Source: Trifolium pratense
Taxonomy: Eukaryota; Streptophyta; Magnoliopsida; Fabales; Fabaceae
Assembly: GCF_020283565.1 (NCBI RefSeq)
Contig: NC_060065.1
Coordinates: 53,778,703 to 53,842,702 of the forward strand
DNA: 64,000 nucleotides
Direction of reading: 5' to 3'
The position numbers and the translations under genes are program-made. Each line of letters opens with the position of its first letter. Position 1 is the stretch's first letter. Below are positions 61,305-64,000 of this stretch, piece by piece. Under the pieces are notes generated by a model that searched no databases, had not been told where the DNA came from, and was given only the letters and a program-made list of their open reading frames with translations.

Positions 61305-61335
61305 GACCCGTGCACCGCACGAGTCGATGTTCTAG
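61305..61335 (+). mobile_element. Helitron 3' terminus: hairpin plus CTAG
   Basis: GACCCGTGC (61305-61313) pairs with GCACGAGTC (61317-61325) around the loop ACC, with one mismatch. After six bases the element ends CTAG (61332-61335), followed by T. A GC hairpin about ten bases before CTRR and a following T are the diagnostic 3' end of Helitrons. The 5' TC end was not found. Confidence 0.8.
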
Positions 61336-61611
61336 TTATTAAACAGTATCCCGAACACTAGCTAAAGATATAAATATGGAAAATTTAATCTGTTCATGGT
61401 CACCTTTTACAAGCTAAGAAGATTATTTATATAGTAATCAACTAAAAAAATATTACAAGCTGGTTCTAATGAAATTAATTACCAAGTATAAAGGTCCATA
61501 ATTTTCTGGAGGTAATTTTGACTAAGAAATGGGATCCCAATTAGGAGAAATTGAGAAGAAAAAAATATAATTGGAAATTAAGGATCACAATTATTGGATC
61601 AAACTGAAAAA
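61336..61611. other. 3' flank of the MYB gene
   Basis: Short AT-rich stretch between the Helitron end and the MYB stop codon (minus strand), so it probably includes the MYB 3' UTR. No gene is seen. Confidence 0.4.
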
Positions 61612-63851
61612 TCAAGAAAAGAGAAAAGATGAAACATCTTTCATCAACTCCTCAAACTCCAACTCTCCCAAATTGAATTGTTCTTGATATAAATTCTCCA
61701 CTACCTCACTCCTATTTTCAATTTTATTATTATTACTCTCAATAATATTGCAGTTGTTAAGTATAGTGTTGATGTTTATGTCACCAAAATAATAATCACT
61801 ATTGTTAGTTTCTTTCTTGCACACTTCCTCTTGTACTCCAATATTTACACTTCCAAACACACCATTTTCTAAATAAGAATCTTTAATAATTTCAACTCCA
61901 TTGTTGAAGTATGATCCACCATGATCTAGCATAGGCAATGTATCAATGTTCATGGTATTAAAAATTGTGTTTTCCAACATTGATGATGATGAGGTGAACA
62001 TAGGCATATTCATGTAATTGTTATAATTTGCATGTTGGTGTGTAGAAATATAGGACCCTTGTATATTGAGATCTTTGTTAGGCTCAGGTGAGGACTCATC
62101 ACTTGCATTTGGTGAGGTTGAAGACAAGTTCTTAAGTTTTTTCTTTATGGTTGAATTCCAAAAGTTTTTTATTTCGTTGTCTGTTCTTCCTGGCAAACGT
62201 GTTGCTATTTGAGACCATCTGATTAAAAAGTCAAACGTATTCAAATGTCAGCTCAATGTATATTGTACTTCTAGTAGAATTTAATTTTAAATAATTAGTG
62301 TGTGTGTGTGTGATGTGATCTTATTGAAGGAATTAATGCTTTGCATGGAAGCTAATTAAAAATCGTAAACAAAAGAAAAATTTGGAGTGTCTTCAACTCA
62401 AAGTTCTTATTAGCTTATATTATTAATTGATATATGTTCATTGAATGTTGTTACTCGTTTGAACCTCAAAATTTGTGTGTCTGTCATGTTTGATTCTGAA
62501 AGTGTTTATATTATATACAAGATAGAGAACATATAACATCATTTATTCTTTGTTAATTTTTCATTTGTTTGAGGGAGAAAAGAAAAAAAAATGTAATGAA
62601 AAATGTTTTTATTTTATTCTATATACTAGTATGCCTTTGGTGGATTATAGTGGGTGGGTGTCTCATCACTCTCATGGATGATATGGTTTTTCTTATTAAA
62701 ATAAAATAAATTGAACTTAGGTATCTTAGAAAATTTGTATTCTTTGATATGGTATAACATGCATGCAAACATATAAACTTCAGAAATAACACTCATTTTA
62801 GAATTCATTCTTCTTTTCTAGCCATGAATAACAACACTAAACATCTACCCCTCTTCCATGAAAATGTAATGTCTAATTAAAGACATAACCTAGATTTTAC
62901 ATAATTGAAAATTAAATATAATGTGCATTTATATATGTTCTCACTCTCACAATTTTTTTTGGTGCGTGTTCTATGGCATTACGAAAAGTATTATGATATA
63001 TAATTATATATTACTACTTGCAAGAACAAGTGTTGTATCTTGATTTTAAATTACAGCTCGCAACCAATATTATTCTATAAATTTTGAGTCTCTACTATGG
63101 CATTGCAACCACAATTTTGATCAAATTGGTCGAATTTTTTCACATTTCACCTCAAAAAGCAACTACAATTTAAAATTATGTGCGTATAATAATACTAGTT
63201 CCTCCTAAAGTTACTCAATGATATGATATGTATTTTTTTTGTTTATAACCCTCTGGTTCCAAGGAAAAATGGGTCCTAGTTCGGCCGCAAGGTAAGTAAA
63301 GTCTGGCCAAGAAATTGTTCCACCCAGGAATATTCTGAATTTGGTTATATTAAGAAGTATTCATTCCGATTTCATATATAATCAAAGATTTTTTTTAGAG
63401 TAATCGAATAACTGATGTACAAAGTCCAAAATATATGGACAAGATACATCAGTTATTCAATGAATCTTTTTTTTTTACAAAGATATTCAATGAATCTTAA
63501 AAAAATATTATTTGCTTATATATGAGATCAGATGAAGTATTTTGGAGTGAAAAAGAATATTAATGACCTGTTTCCAAGAAGGGTATGAAAATGAATGATG
63601 AGTTCTTCTTCTTGTTGTGAGAAAGCACCTCTTTTAAGATCAGGCCTTAAATAATTGATCCATCTTAGCCTACAACTTTTGCCACATCTTTCTAATCCAG
63701 CATTTCTTGCCACATCACTCCAACAACCTTGTCCATTCCTTACCATATAGTTCATAAGTTTCTCATCTTCTTCTGGTGACCATAATCCTTTTCTAAGCTT
63801 CTTCTTATTAATGTTGTTATTTTTAGTACTAGAAACCTCTGGCTTTCTCAT
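61612..63851 (-). CDS. R2R3-MYB transcription factor, MYB46/MYB83 type, 2 exons
   Basis: MYB46/MYB83 proteins are master switches of secondary cell-wall formation in xylem and fibres. Exons 63568-63851 and 61612-62218 on the minus strand join GT-AG in the R3 repeat (LLGN-R-WSQIA) to give 296 residues. R2 (about 19-70) has the spaced tryptophans of [25 protein letters not shown] and RLRWINYL. R3 (about 72-122) has [31 protein letters not shown]. The MRKPEVS start and the [15 protein letters not shown] wording fit the MYB46/83 subgroup. The C-terminal region is Asn-rich and ends in an acidic stretch ([13 protein letters not shown]), a likely activation domain. An in-frame ATG at 63881 would add ten residues. 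The first intron usual in R2 is absent. The single 1.35-kb intron is AT-rich. Confidence 0.92.
62219..63567 (-). other. Intron of the MYB gene
   Basis: AT-rich intron with a short (TG)n run near 62300 and no recognisable embedded gene. A near-duplicate phrase (CAGTTATTC and ATTCAATGAATCTT, each twice) occurs at about 63400-63500, a small local duplication. Confidence 0.4.
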
Positions 63852-64000
63852 TGTATATGCACAACTTAATTTCCTTCCCAAATTGGCTAATAATTTGATA
63901 TGTCAATATGAAACATATGGTTATATTTATAGAGATATAAGGAAAAAGATTAGATAGAAGCTTCATATGAAGGAAATAAATTAATGATGACTATGATTAT

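Overview
The window is nuclear DNA from a flowering plant. It is AT-rich, its genes have many short GT-AG introns, and it is full of plant transposable elements. The protein sequences and the repeat families (AGCTTATA-type MITEs, GGCTTAAATATG-type repeats) look legume-like, perhaps Medicago, Trifolium or a relative. That placement is inference; no species marker was tested. Exon structures below were built by hand from splice signals, reading phase and continuity of known protein families.

Layout. 368-4500 (-): TFIIA large subunit, 11 exons. 5009-10710 (+): an intact L1-type LINE with two long ORFs and a 13-bp target duplication, followed by a 5'-truncated sister copy. 12317-12604 (-) and 13328-13803 (+): two small unknown genes. 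14717-19480 (-): a 15-exon coiled-coil (golgin-like) gene. 19.5-24.3 kb: an intergenic block of nested repeats, including a hAT-like element with an 8-bp duplication. 24336-27289 (+): a plant-specific gene of unknown function. 27.3-33.7 kb: MITEs, a tRNA-derived SINE and a decayed piece of plastid 23S rRNA. 33717-36567 (+): a DUF3527 protein. 38347-42090 (+): a BSK-type pseudokinase with C-terminal TPR region. 42674-44029 (-): TIM10. 45732-50381 (-): mitoribosomal protein mS34-like, with a 4.1-kb intron holding two solo LTRs. 51526-54882 (-): a FRD3/DTX43-like MATE transporter. 58.2-58.85 kb (+): the 3' end of a Copia element. 59.5-61.34 kb (+): a broken Helitron helicase with a recognisable Helitron 3' terminus. 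61612-63851 (-): an R2R3-MYB of the MYB46/MYB83 type.

The genes are ordinary single-copy plant genes acting in separate processes: transcription initiation, vesicle tethering, hormone signalling, mitochondrial import, mitochondrial translation, metal/citrate transport and secondary-wall control. They form no pathway cluster. I found no convincing new multi-gene system. The most informative material is the record of mobile elements, several with exact target-site duplications, plus a GC-AG intron in TIM10, a plastid rRNA insertion and three unrecognised or poorly known proteins.
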